Shown: positions 5,847-7,420 of the stretch, in pieces
How positions within the stretch are numbered: the first letter of the stretch is position 1
Layout: the number at the start of each line of letters is the position of its first letter
Assembly (NCBI GenBank): GCA_937898895.1
Contig: CALDKL010000813.1
Location: 1-7,420 of the forward strand
DNA: 7,420 nucleotides
Source: an uncultured Verrucomicrobiae bacterium
Lineage (GTDB): Bacteria > Verrucomicrobiota > Verrucomicrobiia > Verrucomicrobiales > DEV007
Reading direction: 5' to 3'
Program-made: the position numbers and the translations under genes
Notes under the pieces: generated by a model
What the model saw: only the letters and a program-made list of their open reading frames with translations
What the model was told of the DNA's origin: nothing
Database searches by the model: none

Positions 5847-7046
5847 ATGGTTGAACTGCTATCTCCTACCGAAGCCGAAGAAGGTGTGATCTCTGCGAAC
5901 GATCTCGACGACTCCATTCCTTCTCTTCCGGCCCCTACCCCAAGAACGGCTTCTGCGAGGAAATCCTCCGCGCGGGCTGCCGCCTCCCACTCATCCGCAC
6001 CCGACATGGCCGCACCGAAGAGCAACGACAAGGAGAGCAGCCGCATCTCCGAAGCCCGCGCGAAGAATCTCGATCTCGCGATCTCCCAGATCCAAAAAGA
6101 CTTTGGCGAATCGGCGATCATGCGGCTCGGCACCGATAATCGTGTCGAGGTGGAAGTCATTCCCACTGGCAATGTTCTCATCGACCGGGCTCTCGGGGCG
6201 GGAGGTTTTCCGCGCGGTCGTATCGTCGAGGTCTACGGACCGGAATCCTCGGGGAAGACCACTCTCACCCTCACCGTGATTGCCCAGGCACAAAGGCAGG
6301 GCGGGCTGGCTGCTTTCGTCGATGTCGAACATGCCCTCGATCCCCAGTATGCCCGCCGTCTCGGAGTCGATCTCGACAATCTCCTGCTCTCCCAGCCCAG
6401 TTCCGGAGAGGAGGCGCTCCGCATCGTTGAGACCCTCGTGCGCTCCAACGCCCTCGATGTGATTGTGCTCGACTCCGTCGCCGCCCTTGTCACCAAGCAG
6501 GAACTCGACGGCGAGATCGGCGACGCCACCGTCGGTGCCCAGGCCCGGCTCATGAGCGCTGCGTTGCGCAAGCTCACCGCCATCATCTCGAAGGCCCGTA
6601 CGGTCGTCATCTTCACCAACCAGATTCGGGAGAAGGTGGGAATCATGTTCGGCAACCCCGAGACTCAGCCAGGAGGACGAGCCCTCAAATTCTACAGTTC
6701 GGTTCGCTGCGATATCCGCCGTACCGGAAGCATCAAGGCCGCTGACGGTACCGTCACCGGAAACCGCACCAAGTTGAAGATCGTGAAGAACAAGGTCGCG
6801 CCTCCCTACGGCGAGGCCGAGTTCGACATCATGTTCAACGAAGGCATTTCTGCGGTCGGCTCACTCCTCGATCTCGCGCTCGAGCACGATATCCTCCAGA
6901 AGCGCGGTTCGTGGATCAGCTTCCGGGGCACCCAGGTCGCCCAGGGCCGCGATGCCGCCAAGGATGTCCTCAAGGCCGATGAATCCCTCTATGCCGAAGT
7001 CGAGAAAGAGGTAAAGGCTGTCCTCGACAAGGCGGAAAGGAAGTGA
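5847..7046 (+). CDS. recA: Recombinase RecA
   Basis: RecA forms ATP-dependent filaments on single-stranded DNA, catalyses homologous strand exchange and triggers LexA self-cleavage in the SOS response. In the 399-residue frame the core begins near residue 74 (NLDLAISQIQKDFGESAIMRLG). Walker A is GPESSGKTT (131-139), Walker B VIVLDS (205-210), loop L1 lies around QELDGEIGD (218-226), and loop L2 around NQIREKVGIMFGNPETQPGG (258-277), then ALKFYSSVRCDIRR. All core motifs are intact. The first 53 residues (acidic, then Pro/Ala/Ser/Arg-rich) are not part of the usual protein; an in-frame ATG at 6006 gives MAAPKSNDKESS, a typical RecA start and a 346-residue product. I report 5847 because it follows the palindromic region directly and the frame stays open, but 6006 is about equally likely. 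The C-terminus ends KAVLDKAERK, without the long acidic tail of E. coli RecA. Confidence 0.96.
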   Translation: MVELLSPTEAEEGVISANDLDDSIPSLPAPTPRTASARKSSARAAASHSSAPDMAAPKSNDKESSRISEARAKNLDLAISQIQKDFGESAIMRLGTDNRVEVEVIPTGNVLIDRALGAGGFPRGRIVEVYGPESSGKTTLTLTVIAQAQRQGGLAAFVDVEHALDPQYARRLGVDLDNLLLSQPSSGEEALRIVETLVRSNALDVIVLDSVAALVTKQELDGEIGDATVGAQARLMSAALRKLTAIISKARTVVIFTNQIREKVGIMFGNPETQPGGRALKFYSSVRCDIRRTGSIKAADGTVTGNRTKLKIVKNKVAPPYGEAEFDIMFNEGISAVGSLLDLALEHDILQKRGSWISFRGTQVAQGRDAAKDVLKADESLYAEVEKEVKAVLDKAERK

Positions 7047-7420
7047 AACAGGGAACTCGGACCGAGCTTCGGCAAGGCCTGTGTTCCATCCGGGGGGACG
7101 GACAGAGTGCTTTCCCTTTTCCTCCGATGGCCGATCATCCTGTAGCATCTCGGGGGGGGCGTGGAAACTCCGCGTCCTCGGTGAGGAGCAGGGGTGCAGG
7201 AACCGGAGCAGTTTTCCGGAGCAGGGCGAATCCGGGACGGGCACTTTCCCGGGTGCCCCCACGTTTCAGGCCGCCGCCGAGATCAGGAAAGCGACAAGCG
7301 TCCGGGTCGGAGGGAGGGCACTGGGATTGTTGCTAGTGTGGTGATCGCTAAATACGTGTGCAAAATTCGTGAGGAATCTTTTTCAACTTCAAGGCGAGAG
7401 GAGGGAGTTGAGCGAGCTCA
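7047..7420. other. Non-coding stretch after recA; inverted repeats, no convincing gene
   Basis: This 374-base stretch has no reading frame with family resemblance or with the codon use of its neighbours. It contains a run of eight G (7152-7159), a 9-base direct repeat CCGGAGCAG (7203-7211 and 7216-7224), and hairpin-forming repeats between 7203 and 7258. From about 7325 it becomes AT-richer, and AGAGGAGGGAG (7396-7406) resembles a Shine-Dalgarno sequence for a gene that may start beyond the window edge. No tRNA, riboswitch or T-tract terminator was recognised, so how the recA transcript ends is unclear. Confidence 0.6.
7232..7258 (+). repeat. Two overlapping, mutually exclusive hairpins downstream of recA
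   Basis: GGGCAC (7239-7244) can pair with GTGCCC (7253-7258) around an 8-base loop. Alternatively CCGGGA (7232-7237) can pair with TCCCGG (7247-7252) around a 9-base loop. The second structure uses the loop of the first, so only one can form at a time. Neither is followed by a T tract, so neither is a standard terminator. Confidence 0.35.

Noticed and set aside
7152..7159. Run of eight G as a phase-variation tract
   Set aside because: It is not inside or just before a credible gene, so slippage would have no evident effect.
7150..7260. GGTG-AA-CCGG stretch resembling part of a cobalamin riboswitch
   Set aside because: No B12 box, no matching flanking helices and no downstream gene in the window; the resemblance is limited to a few bases.
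7043..7336. 97-codon frame starting at GTG that overlaps the recA stop (GTGA), with GGAAAGGAA upstream
   Set aside because: The Arg/Ser/Gly-rich composition, frequent AGG/GGA/CGG/GGG codons unlike the neighbours, and absence of any recognisable domain indicate a chance frame in GC-rich DNA.

Overview
The window is a GC-rich bacterial chromosomal segment with seven full or partial protein genes, one likely terminator and two divergent promoter regions. The best guess for the source is the Verrucomicrobia or a close relative (PVC group). Three things point that way: a prepilin-type signal of the form AFTLIELLVVIAIIGILAS, DUF4190-plus-pilin-like architecture, and translation starts that almost all lack a good Shine-Dalgarno sequence. 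This is inference from protein style; there is no rRNA or other phylogenetic marker apart from recA and trpS.

Layout. Positions 1-1156 (minus strand) hold a two-gene unit: an HTH/metallo-beta-lactamase-fold hydrolase followed, with an ATGA overlap, by a Maf-type nucleotide pyrophosphatase cut by the window edge. The 181-base region 1157-1337 separates it from a divergent gene for a type II secretion/pilin-like protein (1338-2045), which ends at a strong intrinsic terminator (2086-2117). A three-gene plus-strand unit follows (2217-4635): a major facilitator transporter, a DUF4190 membrane protein with a pilin-like outer domain, and an exported OB-fold protein. The first junction is abutting (GTGA), and the second is an ATGA if the upstream start of the last gene is used. 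A 22-codon reading frame with the best ribosome binding site in the window precedes the transporter and also overlaps it by ATGA.

The tryptophanyl-tRNA synthetase gene (4705-5670, minus) converges on this unit. It is divergent from recA (5847-7046, plus), and the 176-base region between them carries two palindromes, one with GAACA/TGTTC half-sites reminiscent of LexA operators. After recA, 7047-7420 has no convincing gene; it holds GC-rich inverted repeats, two of which are mutually exclusive.

How the genes fit together. Maf, TrpRS and RecA are housekeeping functions. The pilin-like protein and the DUF4190/pilin-like protein belong to envelope-associated families, and the transporter and the exported OB-fold protein also act at or beyond the inner membrane, so the 1338-4635 stretch is an envelope-oriented cluster of unknown purpose. 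I did not find a defence system, mobile element, CRISPR array or RNA gene. The most unusual items are the HTH-hydrolase fusion facing a palindrome, the coupled transporter/pilin-like/OB-fold operon with its leader frame, and the atypical putative SOS operator of recA.
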